From Flavipsychrobacter sp. (GTDB taxonomy: Bacteria > Bacteroidota > Bacteroidia > Chitinophagales > Chitinophagaceae), in NCBI GenBank assembly GCA_025963465.1, contig JAOQAP010000266.1, positions 1 through 37,061 of the forward strand: a stretch of DNA of 37,061 nucleotides, given 5' to 3'. Shown here in pieces: positions 18,224 through 24,570 of the stretch. A program made the translations under genes and the position numbers. The notes beneath the pieces were generated by a model that saw only the letters and a list, made by a program, of their open reading frames with translations, did not search any database and had not been told where the DNA came from. The first letter of the stretch is position 1; each line of letters starts with the position of its first letter.

Positions 18224-18417
18224 AATTATAGTCTGATCTTGGTATTAAATGCTGAAAAATACAACAAATGTGGCTATCGGCGCATTAGCAATGATATTGT
18301 TGTTTTCGCAGTCAAAGCCTGTGCTGTTTTGTTGCTGTTACCTGCCATCATTTCATGCGCTCCGTGTCAGGTTCCAACGACTATTTGACAATAAATAAAA
18401 ATATATTTGTCGGTACT

Positions 18418-18457
18418 ATTTGAGAATGTTTGAACGAATTTAAATAAAATTAGAATA
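18418..18457. repeat. Degenerate 10-bp phased T-rich units
   Basis: Four consecutive 10-nt units begin ATTTGAGAAT, GTTTGAACGA, ATTTAAATAA and AATTAGAATA, with TTT or TT at the same place in each. The match is loose, and phased T-tracts alone could also explain it as bent DNA. Confidence 0.4.
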
Positions 18458-18590
18458 GCATTAGATTTCAATTTTGGTCAAAATTGTCAGTTTTTCTGGC
18501 GTGCCAATTGCAGTATATATAGTATGGGAAAATGGCTAAAATTAACAATGCGGATTGATTGTAAAGGTTTGGAAATATTGTTACTTATTG

Positions 18591-18640
18591 GCAGTTCTGG
18601 TTGATTCTGCATGTTTTCGCAAGATTTTGCATGTTTTCAT
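18591..18640. repeat. 10-bp tandem units with duplicated GCATGTTTTC
   Basis: Consecutive 10-nt units TTGATTCTGC, ATGTTTTCGC, AAGATTTTGC and ATGTTTTCAT. In another register GCATGTTTTC occurs twice exactly 20 nt apart (18609 and 18629). The spacing is a multiple of one helical turn, like the larger array downstream. Confidence 0.6.
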
Positions 18641-18724
18641 ACAATAACACTAATTATCGAAAAATAATGAAAAGCAACGTCTGAAATTCGCCCGATAGCG
18701 GAAAGTGGCACTTTTAGCTGACTA

Positions 18725-18732
18725 TACCTTTG
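18725..18732 (+). promoter_or_regulatory. Promoter-like -7 box TACCTTTG
   Basis: Exact match to the Bacteroidota TAnnTTTG box, on the plus strand, about 480 nt before the 87-aa/recombinase unit. No clear TTG element is seen 19-20 nt upstream, so this is weak support. If used, the transcript would run through the 10-bp array at 18770-18889 as a long leader. Confidence 0.35.
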
Positions 18733-18769
18733 TACCGGCGGAGCATTAAGACGGTTACAAACTAACCAT

Positions 18770-18889
18770 AACGTGCCTTTATGTGCCTTAACGTGCCAAA
18801 AGGTAGCGTTTCATAACGTTTGTTGCTGTTTGTTGACGTTTCGAAGCATAATCGATCATTTCATGCTGTTTCATTACGTTTCATGCGCT
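18770..18889. repeat. Twelve-unit 10-bp tandem array upstream of recombinase
   Basis: Written in blocks of ten from 18770, this stretch falls into aligned decamers: three of the type AACGTGCCTT (18770, 18780, 18790), a bridging unit at 18800, then units carrying TTTCAT or TTTGTT in the same register. GTTT is found at 18808, 18818, 18828, 18838, 18868 and 18878, with ATTT at 18858, always 10 nt apart, and the block at 18848 is degenerate. On the other strand the two unit types read GGCACGTTAA and GAAACGTNAT. The step equals one DNA helical turn, so all units face the same side of the helix. Confidence 0.85.
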
Positions 18890-19211
18890 AAGTAGAACGT
18901 GCCGCCTATCGGTCACCGTACCTTTATCGCGAACCTGGAAGATGACCCCTATGAAACTGTAGGGATATTGGGATAGGCGTAATACAGAAAACGGCAAACT
19001 CGTAAAAGTATGGATTGGCCCAACGGCAACTTTGCATTGCAGCCGGAGAATTAATGAAACCGTTAGTAAAAAACAAGAGAAATAGATATGAGAGCAAGAG
19101 AGCCACCGAAGATCGCTAAAAGCTGCGAGAAGATGACGATGATCGTTGGGCTAATTTTAGAATAACAGGGGCGATATCCCTTACTGCTTTCAAGTCTATG
19201 GCAGCAAGGAA

Positions 19212-19475
19212 ATGTTAATTGTAAAACGTATAACAAAGTGTATGGCAAAAGGATTTAACTTAGATTCATTAGACAGGACAGAGGATATATCTATTGACGA
19301 TGTTAGAAGTCTGGATACTTTTAAAGATTGGGATGAGGAGCGGATTTCAGAGCTAATCAGAACATTAAAAGCCTTTTCAGCGGTAGTGTATAATAGCTGG
19401 TCAAAAGGAAAGAAGTTTGGCAAAGAAATTGCTTTAGATAATAGTAATCAAACAGAAATCAAAATAGCAGCATGA
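19212..19475 (+). CDS. Small protein coupled to serine recombinase
   Basis: I do not recognise a family for this 87-aa, charged, mostly helical protein. An in-frame ATG at 19242 is an alternative start. Its stop overlaps the recombinase start by 4 nt (ATGA), which is usual for coupled translation, so a role as accessory or directionality factor for the recombinase is plausible but only inferred. It has no signal peptide or membrane helix. Confidence 0.7.
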   Translation: MLIVKRITKCMAKGFNLDSLDRTEDISIDDVRSLDTFKDWDEERISELIRTLKAFSAVVYNSWSKGKKFGKEIALDNSNQTEIKIAA

Positions 19476-21295
19476 GTAAACACGGACTTGAGTTATTCCA
19501 AACATTTGGAAAAGGAAGGAACAAACAAACCGCAGCTACACGCAACTGTGTAATTTACACAAGGGTTTCAACAAAAGAACAGGCAGACAATAATATGAGC
19601 CTTGAAACGCAAAAGAAAGCTTGTGAACAATACGCTGTCAAAAATGGCTACCAGATTATGGGGTGCTTTGGTGGCACATACGAAAGTGCAAAGACCGATG
19701 AGCGTAAACACTTTAATTCAATGCTTGCGTTTGTGAAAAAAAGCCGAGAGAAAATATCTCACATCATCGTTTACAGTGTCGATAGGTTTAGTCGCTCTGG
19801 TGCAAATGCTATTTACATAGCCGAAAAATTAAAGAGGGAAGGAGTAAGCGTATTCTCAATAACACAGCCCTCAGATTCGACTACTGCAAGCGGGAGTTTA
19901 CAACAGAACATACAATTCATATTTAGTGAGTATGACAACCAGCAGCGCAGGGAAAAATGCATGGCAGGAGTGAGAGAGAAGATACATCAGGGCATTTGGT
20001 GTACTGCTCCACCAATGGGTTATGACATTGTTTGGGAAAAAGGTGTGAAGTCTTTCAAGGTTAACAGTGTCGGCAAACTATTAAGAAAGGGATTCTTCTG
20101 GAAGGCAGAAGGCTTAACCAATGAAGAAGTGAGAAGTAAACTTGCGGTGCATGGCTTAAAATTGAGCAATCAAAGGGTATCTGATTTTCTCAGGAATCCA
20201 TTTTATTGTGGCTTGCTTGTACATAGTGCATTAGAAGGGAGGGTGATAGACGGTATTCAGGAGAAGGTGATTTCTAAAGAGATATTTTTAGAGGTAAACG
20301 GACTGTTAGCCAAGAATCATCAAGGATATAGGGTTAAAGACGACAATGAAAATATCCCGTTAAAGCGCTTCCTGAAATGTGATGAATGCAGTAGTTATTT
20401 GAGGGGCTACAAAGCCTATAAAAATCAGAAATACTACTACAAATGCAATACACCCGGCTGCAAGAACAATAGGAGGGCTGATAGCCTGCATGAGGCGATA
20501 AAAGCTATAATGGAGAAGTACACCGTTGACATCAACGATGATTACCGTAAGCTCATCAAAGCACAGATTACTGCTACCTACAATCAGCTAAACAAAGACA
20601 AGGACGAATTAAAAATTAGTCTTGAGAAGCAACTGGCAGAAGTAGAAAAGAAGATTGAGCGACTGGAGGAACGCTACATTCTTGAGGAAATAGATAAGGC
20701 CATGTTCGATAAATTTAAAGGCAAGTTTATTGCAGAAAGGTCAGAAATTTACAAAAGCCTCGCTAAGAACGTGAAAAAGGTGTCGAACCTTGAATTGTTG
20801 ATTGATAACGCAATAACAATGGCCTCGAAACTCGCTTCCCTGTGGGATTCCAGTGATTACGCTGATAAACAAACGCTGCAAAAGTTAGTATTTCCAGAAG
20901 GATTGTCCTATTGCAGGAAAACAAACGAGTGTCGAACCCTGAGAGTAAATTCAGTATTCCACTATATTGTAGATTTGACGGGCATTTCAGCCAAAAGTAA
21001 AAGCGGGAACATTACTCTTTCGAGTGATGTTCCCGCTTTTGTGGAGAATACCGGAGTCGAACCGGTTACCTTCCCGATGCCTCGGGACGCCTACCGCTCG
21101 TTTGCTATTACCTGCTCTATAAATTTTCTGCTCTTCATTCTTTTTATGAATGATTCCCGCTGCATCGCGGCAGAACGGCTATCATACGTTTCCAGTTTTT
21201 TCAGTTCCCACGGCACTCCATATTTTGTAGACGTATTCTTTCCACCGTTATGCTGCGCCAGACGTATATCCATATTCTCACAGCAGCCTATATAG
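19472..21295 (+). CDS. Large serine recombinase (integrase) with read-through C-terminus
   Basis: This protein cuts and rejoins DNA at attachment sites. The resolvase catalytic domain spans about residues 25-170, with nucleophile S33 in YTRVSTKEQ and the conserved DRFSRSG motif near 110. A recombinase domain follows (about 180-275, including NPFYCGLL), then a zinc ribbon with two CxxC-like pairs (FLKCDEC...YKCNTPGC, about 303-330) and a coiled coil (about 365-420), as in large serine integrases. The frame gives 607 aa, but from about residue 509 it is encoded by a terminator hairpin, then the antisense of a tRNA-Ala 3' fragment (the VENTGVEPV stretch), then the antisense of the GIY-YIG gene. 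The native protein probably ended near residue 510, or the ending is set by the insertion site. Confidence 0.9.
   Translation: MSKHGLELFQTFGKGRNKQTAATRNCVIYTRVSTKEQADNNMSLETQKKACEQYAVKNGYQIMGCFGGTYESAKTDERKHFNSMLAFVKKSREKISHIIVYSVDRFSRSGANAIYIAEKLKREGVSVFSITQPSDSTTASGSLQQNIQFIFSEYDNQQRREKCMAGVREKIHQGIWCTAPPMGYDIVWEKGVKSFKVNSVGKLLRKGFFWKAEGLTNEEVRSKLAVHGLKLSNQRVSDFLRNPFYCGLLVHSALEGRVIDGIQEKVISKEIFLEVNGLLAKNHQGYRVKDDNENIPLKRFLKCDECSSYLRGYKAYKNQKYYYKCNTPGCKNNRRADSLHEAIKAIMEKYTVDINDDYRKLIKAQITATYNQLNKDKDELKISLEKQLAEVEKKIERLEERYILEEIDKAMFDKFKGKFIAERSEIYKSLAKNVKKVSNLELLIDNAITMASKLASLWDSSDYADKQTLQKLVFPEGLSYCRKTNECRTLRVNSVFHYIVDLTGISAKSKSGNITLSSDVPAFVENTGVEPVTFPMPRDAYRSFAITCSINFLLFILFMNDSRCIAAERLSYVSSFFSSHGTPYFVDVFFPPLCCARRISIFSQQPI
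20999..21040. terminator. Strong bidirectional terminator hairpin
   Basis: Inverted repeat with a 14-bp perfect outer stem (AAAAGCGGGAACAT paired with its complement ending in CTTTT), an inner ACTC/GAGT extension and a small loop. T-tracts lie on both strands. It lies inside the recombinase reading frame and next to the tRNA-Ala 3' fragment, so it would end transcripts coming from the tRNA/GIY-YIG side as well as from the recombinase. Confidence 0.85.
21041..21096 (-). pseudogene. tRNA-Ala 3' fragment (integration scar)
   Basis: On the minus strand this holds the 3' part of a tRNA-Ala: a remnant of the D arm (GCGGTAGGC), an altered anticodon arm with TCCCG/CGGGA stem and a six-base GGC-containing loop, the full T arm (ACCGG TTCGACT CCGGT) and the acceptor strand ATTCTCC. 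No complete CCA follows. The T arm and acceptor are identical to the intact tRNA-Ala 300 bp away. The 5' half is missing, so it is not a functional tRNA. It is the expected scar of insertion at a tRNA 3' end. Confidence 0.8.
21072..21087. repeat. TCCCGA-N4-TCGGGA palindrome, copy 1
   Basis: Perfect 6-bp inverted repeat with a 4-nt spacer, lying in the anticodon-arm position of the tRNA-Ala 3' fragment. Similar palindromes, each followed on one strand by AAGG, occur at 21502-21517 and 29636-29653. Confidence 0.75.
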
Positions 21296-21342
21296 TATTT
21301 ATCCTTACCCGGACTGTATAATATGTAAACGTGAAATGTCAT
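21091..21342 (-). CDS. GIY-YIG nuclease-like protein (tRNA-linked)
   Basis: This 83-aa protein is a compact GIY-YIG domain of the UPF0213 type: HVYILYS at the start (the GIY strand), YYIGCCENMDIRLAQH with the YIG motif and conserved arginine, and the usual basic C-terminal helix KRMKSRKFIEQ. Such solo GIY-YIG genes are common in Bacteroidota and often sit next to tRNA genes. Here it lies between an intact tRNA-Ala (upstream on the same strand) and a tRNA-Ala 3' fragment, and its TAG stop is formed by the GGTAG of the tRNA D arm. The opposite strand is read as the recombinase tail. Whether the protein cuts DNA is unknown. Confidence 0.85.
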   Translation of the reverse strand: MTFHVYILYSPGKDKYYIGCCENMDIRLAQHNGGKNTSTKYGVPWELKKLETYDSRSAAMQRESFIKRMKSRKFIEQVIANER

Positions 21343-21356
21343 GCTTTCTATAAAAC

Positions 21357-21379
21357 AAAAAATCGCCCGAAGGCGATTT
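21357..21379 (-). terminator. Terminator after tRNA-Ala
   Basis: On the minus strand AAATCGCC-TTCG-GGCGATTT forms an 8-bp stem with a stable TTCG loop, followed by a T-run. It is placed 5 nt beyond the CCA end of tRNA-Ala and before the GIY-YIG gene. Confidence 0.88.
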
Positions 21380-21384
21380 AAAGC

Positions 21385-21460
21385 TGGTGGAGAATACCGG
21401 AGTCGAACCGGTTACCTTTTGCATGCCATGCAAACGCTCTACCAGATGAGCTAATTCCCC
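21385..21460 (-). tRNA. tRNA-Ala, anticodon GGC
   Basis: Folds as a standard 76-nt cloverleaf with encoded CCA. The acceptor is GGGGAAT/ATTCTCC, the D arm GCTC...GAGC with GG in the loop, the anticodon stem TTTGC/GCAAA with loop ATGGCAT (anticodon GGC), the variable loop AGGTA and the T arm ACCGG-TTCGACT-CCGGT. It decodes GCC and GCU. A terminator hairpin follows directly. This is the only complete tRNA in the window, flanked by partial copies on both sides. Confidence 0.95.
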
Positions 21461-21501
21461 AAAACTAGGAATCACCACTGTTACTATCTCAAAGGTCACC
21501 T

Positions 21502-21543
21502 TCCCGAGACTTCGGGACGCTCTACCAGATGAGCTAATTCCCC
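21502..21543 (-). pseudogene. tRNA-Ala 5' fragment
   Basis: The first 25 nt on the minus strand (21543 down to 21519) are identical to the 5' end of the intact tRNA-Ala: acceptor GGGGAAT and D arm. They run into a TCCCGA-GACT... palindrome (21502-21517 on the plus strand) with only a short loop where the anticodon arm should be. After AAGGTGACC the match to a tRNA ends: there is no T arm or acceptor 3' strand. It cannot make a functional tRNA. It carries the same type of replaced anticodon arm as the 3' fragment at 21041-21096. Confidence 0.8.
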
Positions 21544-21590
21544 TATCTGAGAGGCTGCAAATATAATGGCTTTGGTGAAATTCCAACTGT

Positions 21591-21992
21591 TTATTTTGCC
21601 TGTGTGGCCGTCAGTTGCACTATAGTGTCTATCACTGCGCCCATGTCTTTTACGTCCATAGGCTTGTTGATGAATTTATTGGCCCCTTCCTGTTGCAGCT
21701 GCTGTATGTATTCCGGTGGGCAGGCATTGCTCATGGCCAGTACGGGCACATTGCGCAGCAGTTCGTTCTTTTTAATGGTGCGCAGCAGCTCTACTCCGTT
21801 TACCCCGGGCAGGTTCTGGTCCAGTATAATGATGTCAGGCGCCACGGTCATCTTTTCAAACAGGCGGAAAGCAGCTACCCCATGATTGTATATCTCCAGC
21901 TCGTACGGCACTTTTTTCTGCTTCAGTGAATAATTCATGAGATCTATATCCCACTCATTATCCTCTACAAGGATGATCTTTAACTCTTTCAT
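21591..21992 (-). CDS. CheY/Rcp1-like single-domain response regulator
   Basis: Receiver domain only, 133 aa from the ATG at 21992; the upstream in-frame ATG at 22010 adds six unlikely residues. Phosphorylation-site residues are present: acidic pair E10-D11, acceptor D58 in IIILDQNLPG, a serine in LAMSN and the lysine in NKPMD. The insertion and spacing suit the Rcp1-like group that partners with phytochrome-type or other stand-alone histidine kinases. There is no output domain, so it probably acts by protein contact. No kinase gene lies nearby. This is the first gene of the more GC-rich, core-like part of the window. Confidence 0.9.
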   Translation of the reverse strand: MKELKIILVEDNEWDIDLMNYSLKQKKVPYELEIYNHGVAAFRLFEKMTVAPDIIILDQNLPGVNGVELLRTIKKNELLRNVPVLAMSNACPPEYIQQLQQEGANKFINKPMDVKDMGAVIDTIVQLTATQAK

Positions 21993-22076
21993 GGTGGCGT
22001 AAAAGTACAAAAATGCTTTTTATACTACTCTTAATATATACTACAGCATCTGTAATGGTTTATTTTCCTAACTTTA

Positions 22077-22268
22077 ATGAAAATGGCAGGCCTTATGAAA
22101 GAGACTGTATGGCAGCAGATACTTACTTACTTCTATATCCGTAAGCGTGATCCTAATGCGCCGAAGAATATAGACCTTAAGTTCATGCACGGCATGAACC
22201 GTATTTCGCTGTTCATGTTCCTTATTGCCATTATTGTGATGATCGTACGGTCATTTACCCGCCACTAA
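22077..22268 (+). CDS. Small membrane protein, DUF6728-like
   Basis: This 63-aa protein has an N-terminal amphipathic part (WQQILTYFYIRKRDPNAPKN) and one membrane helix at about 44-59 with a short basic end. The RKRDPNAPKN...MHGMNRISLFMF pattern matches small conserved Bacteroidota proteins labelled DUF6728, by memory. Function is unknown. Its 3' end overlaps the convergent lpxB 3' end by 18 nt. Confidence 0.75.
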   Translation: MKMAGLMKETVWQQILTYFYIRKRDPNAPKNIDLKFMHGMNRISLFMFLIAIIVMIVRSFTRH

Positions 22269-23357
22269 GGCTATTATTTCCTTGGCCGCATTCTCAGAGG
22301 CTACCCTGCTGCCCAGGCTGTGCAGTAGGGTATCATAGTCCTGCTTCAATGCCTTCTTATAGGCTTCATCTTTCAGCAGTTTCGTCAGCTCGGTTACAAG
22401 GTTAGCTTCTGTCAGGTCGCCCTGTATCAGTTCTTTTACCACCGGCTTGTCCATGATCAGGTTCACCAGCGATATGTATTTAATACTCACCAGCTTTGTT
22501 GCCAGCCAGAATGATACCGGGTTGCCCTTGTAGCACACCACCTGCGGCACACCAAACAGCGCCGTCTCCAGCGTAGCGGTGCCGCTCGTTACCAGTCCTG
22601 CAGTCGCCTGTCGCAGTATATCATAGGTCTGGTTCCTCACCAGCTTTACGGGTATATTGCCTATTATCTCTTTATACAGGCTATCCGGCTGCGCCGATGC
22701 CTGCGCCACTATAAATGTATATTCCGGGAAGTGCTTCACCACTTGCAGCATTATCGGCAGCTTCACCCTTATCTCCTGCGAGCGGCTTCCCGGCAGCAGG
22801 GCTATTATAGGTTTATCAGAGAACGGGGCTACCATCGGTTTCATTTTCTCTTCACCTACCACCTCGGCCATAGGGTTGCCCACATAGGTCACGTCGTAGT
22901 CCCACTTGTCTTTGTAGTAGTCCACCTCGAAGGGCAGTATCACAAGCAGCTTGTCTACATCGCGCTTTATCTTCTTTACCCTGTTCTCCTTCCATGCCCA
23001 TACCTGCGGCGATACATAGTATACCACCTTTATGCCCTGTGCCTTTGCCCATTCGGCTATCCGCATATTAAAGCCCGGATAGTCTATCAGCACCAGCACA
23101 TCAGGTTTATAGTTGGAGATGTCTTTCTTACAGGTATCAATATTGCGCAGTATGGCTTTCAGGTGCATGATCACCTCTACAAAGCCCATAAATGCCAGTT
23201 CCCGGTAGTGTTTTACCAGTGTGGCGCCGGCGGCCTGCATCTTATCGCCGCCCCAGCAGCGTATATCGGCATGGGTATCCTGTGCGTGCAGAGCCCTTAC
23301 CAGGTTGCCACCCACCATATCTCCGCTTGCCTCACCTGCTATTATGTAATAATGCAT
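22251..23357 (-). CDS. lpxB: Lipid A disaccharide synthase
   Basis: This 368-aa protein joins UDP-2,3-diacylglucosamine to lipid X to form the lipid A disaccharide at the inner membrane. It is a family GT19 glycosyltransferase. Recognised by the N-terminal GEASGDMVGGNLVRAL motif, the YYVSPQVWAWK block near residue 115, ALLPGSRSQEI near 190 and the C-terminal TSGTATLETALFGVPQVV donor-site block. Length is normal. A small membrane protein gene lies 10 nt upstream on the same strand, a pairing seen in other Bacteroidota. Its presence confirms a Gram-negative envelope with lipid A. Confidence 0.96.
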   Translation of the reverse strand: MHYYIIAGEASGDMVGGNLVRALHAQDTHADIRCWGGDKMQAAGATLVKHYRELAFMGFVEVIMHLKAILRNIDTCKKDISNYKPDVLVLIDYPGFNMRIAEWAKAQGIKVVYYVSPQVWAWKENRVKKIKRDVDKLLVILPFEVDYYKDKWDYDVTYVGNPMAEVVGEEKMKPMVAPFSDKPIIALLPGSRSQEIRVKLPIMLQVVKHFPEYTFIVAQASAQPDSLYKEIIGNIPVKLVRNQTYDILRQATAGLVTSGTATLETALFGVPQVVCYKGNPVSFWLATKLVSIKYISLVNLIMDKPVVKELIQGDLTEANLVTELTKLLKDEAYKKALKQDYDTLLHSLGSRVASENAAKEIIALVAGK

Positions 23358-23367
23358 CTACCGGTTT

Positions 23368-23658
23368 TTACCAGACAAACATGATCAGGACGATAAGTAC
23401 CGCGTACAGCATGGTAGCCACCACTATGCCCCTCATGGCTCCGTCTATCCGCTTGGTATTGCAATACACGAACGGTATAAGGTTGATGAGCAGCGACATC
23501 GTCAGCACCTTTGCAAATTCTTTGTTATTTTTTATGAGTACATTCATAAAATAATCGAAACTCATGCCATGCCGCCAAAGAAGGAACATGATCATAAAAC
23601 CCAGCAATGGCAAGGTAAGCCCTATCAGTAACCCGGTAATCGGGGAATCACGTCTCAT
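23368..23658 (-). CDS. Small membrane protein upstream of lpxB
   Basis: This 96-aa protein has three hydrophobic segments (about 8-26, 50-66 and 75-95) and no known motif that I can name. It is 10 nt from lpxB on the same strand, so the two are co-transcribed. The position next to lpxB suggests a link to envelope or lipid A functions, but this rests on context only. Confidence 0.75.
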   Translation of the reverse strand: MRRDSPITGLLIGLTLPLLGFMIMFLLWRHGMSFDYFMNVLIKNNKEFAKVLTMSLLINLIPFVYCNTKRIDGAMRGIVVATMLYAVLIVLIMFVW

Positions 23659-23725
23659 ATACTTTAATTATGGTTGCAATATACAACAGTAAAAACGCAT
23701 TTTACTGTTAAAAGACTATATCACT

Positions 23726-23733
23726 TATCTTTG
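23726..23733 (+). promoter_or_regulatory. Promoter -7 box for comA-aroE
   Basis: TATCTTTG, an exact TAnnTTTG match, ends 23 nt before the ATG at 23757. It supports that ATG over an in-frame TTG at 23742, which would be almost at the transcription start. The upstream TTG element is weak. Confidence 0.55.
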
Positions 23734-23756
23734 CGCCGTCTTTGAAACTAACGCAC

Positions 23757-24542
23757 ATGAATTTTAAACTGAAAAATATCCCGGAACGTACTACTCTGCC
23801 ACGCACATATGGTCTTACCATGGTGATGGATAAAGGTATGGGCCTTGTAGGCGCTAAAGATTTCTTATCTGTTGCCGCCCCTTATGTGGATATCGTAAAG
23901 CTCGGTTTCGGTACCGGCTTCGTGACCAACAACCTGGAAGAAAAAATAAAAATATATACAGACCTTAATATACCTGTTTACTTTGGCGGCACCCTGTTCG
24001 AGGCGTTCCTCGTCCGCGACCAGTTTGACGACTACCTGGCCATGGTAAAACATTATGGCCTGAAGCACGTAGAAGTATCTGATGGCTCCATCAGCATACC
24101 GCACGTAGAAAAGCTGGGCTACATAGAAAAGCTGGCAAAGCACGTTACCGTACTTTCTGAAGTAGGCTCTAAAGATGCTACCCACATCATGCCGCCCTAC
24201 AAGTGGATAGAGCTGATGAAAGCAGAACTGGAAGCAGGCTCTACTTACGTAATAGCTGAGGCCCGCGAGGCAGGCAATGTAGGCATCTACCGCGGTTCAG
24301 GCGAGGTGCGCGAGGGACTGGTGCAGGAGATACTGACGCAGATACCGGCAGAGAAGATCATATGGGAAGCACCACAAAAAGCACAGCAGGTCTACTTCCT
24401 GGAGCTGCTGGGCGCTAATGTGAACCTGGGCAACCTGGCACCATCTGAAGTTATTCCGCTGGAGTCTACCCGTCTTGGCCTTCGTGGGGATACCTTTACT
24501 TTGTTCCTCGACGAGGCAGGCAAGCAGAGCGCTAACCACTAA
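23757..24542 (+). CDS. comA: Phosphosulfolactate synthase (ComA family)
   Basis: This 261-aa protein from ATG 23757 belongs to the ComA family, which adds sulfite to phosphoenolpyruvate to make phosphosulfolactate. Family blocks seen in order: VDIVKLGFGTGF, YFGGTLFE, EVSDGSISI, LSEVGSKD, AEAREAGN, IWEAPQKAQQ and a closing NLGNLAPSE region. In methanogens this is the first step to coenzyme M; in Bacillus it leads to sulfolactate in spores. In Bacteroidota a likely use is supplying sulfolactate/cysteate for sulfonolipids (capnine type), but that is inference, as no ComB/ComC or cysteate acyltransferase gene is in this window. aroE follows 28 nt later. Confidence 0.88.
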   Translation: MNFKLKNIPERTTLPRTYGLTMVMDKGMGLVGAKDFLSVAAPYVDIVKLGFGTGFVTNNLEEKIKIYTDLNIPVYFGGTLFEAFLVRDQFDDYLAMVKHYGLKHVEVSDGSISIPHVEKLGYIEKLAKHVTVLSEVGSKDATHIMPPYKWIELMKAELEAGSTYVIAEAREAGNVGIYRGSGEVREGLVQEILTQIPAEKIIWEAPQKAQQVYFLELLGANVNLGNLAPSEVIPLESTRLGLRGDTFTLFLDEAGKQSANH

Positions 24543-24570
24543 TTCACAGACCCAACATATAGCCCCATTA

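Larger units (their letters stand above)
18224..19211. other. 1-kb gene-free region between mod and the recombinase
   Basis: This region separates the leftward mod operon from the rightward recombinase unit and should hold both promoters. It has no convincing gene. It is dominated by short motifs repeated with a 10-bp step: T-rich units from about 18418 to 18457, a set at 18591-18640, and a long array at 18770-18889. Words from the long array, such as TTTCATGCGCT and TTTGTTGCTGTT, also occur at about 18328-18361. A promoter-like TACCTTTG is at 18725-18732. Confidence 0.7.

Noticed and set aside
18770-18889. CRISPR array as an explanation of the repeats
   Set aside because: Units are 10 nt with no spacers and no cas genes are near.
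19054-19119. 21-codon basic peptide frame with GGAGAA before its ATG
   Set aside because: Too short to support, no relatives recalled, and such frames are frequent by chance in a 1-kb gene-free region.
21502-21543. Second functional tRNA-Ala
   Set aside because: Only the acceptor 5' strand and D arm are present; the anticodon loop is too short and the T arm and 3' acceptor are missing.
22731-23384. Open frame of 217 codons on the plus strand across lpxB
   Set aside because: Antisense to lpxB, histidine- and tyrosine-rich as expected of a shadow frame, with no domain.
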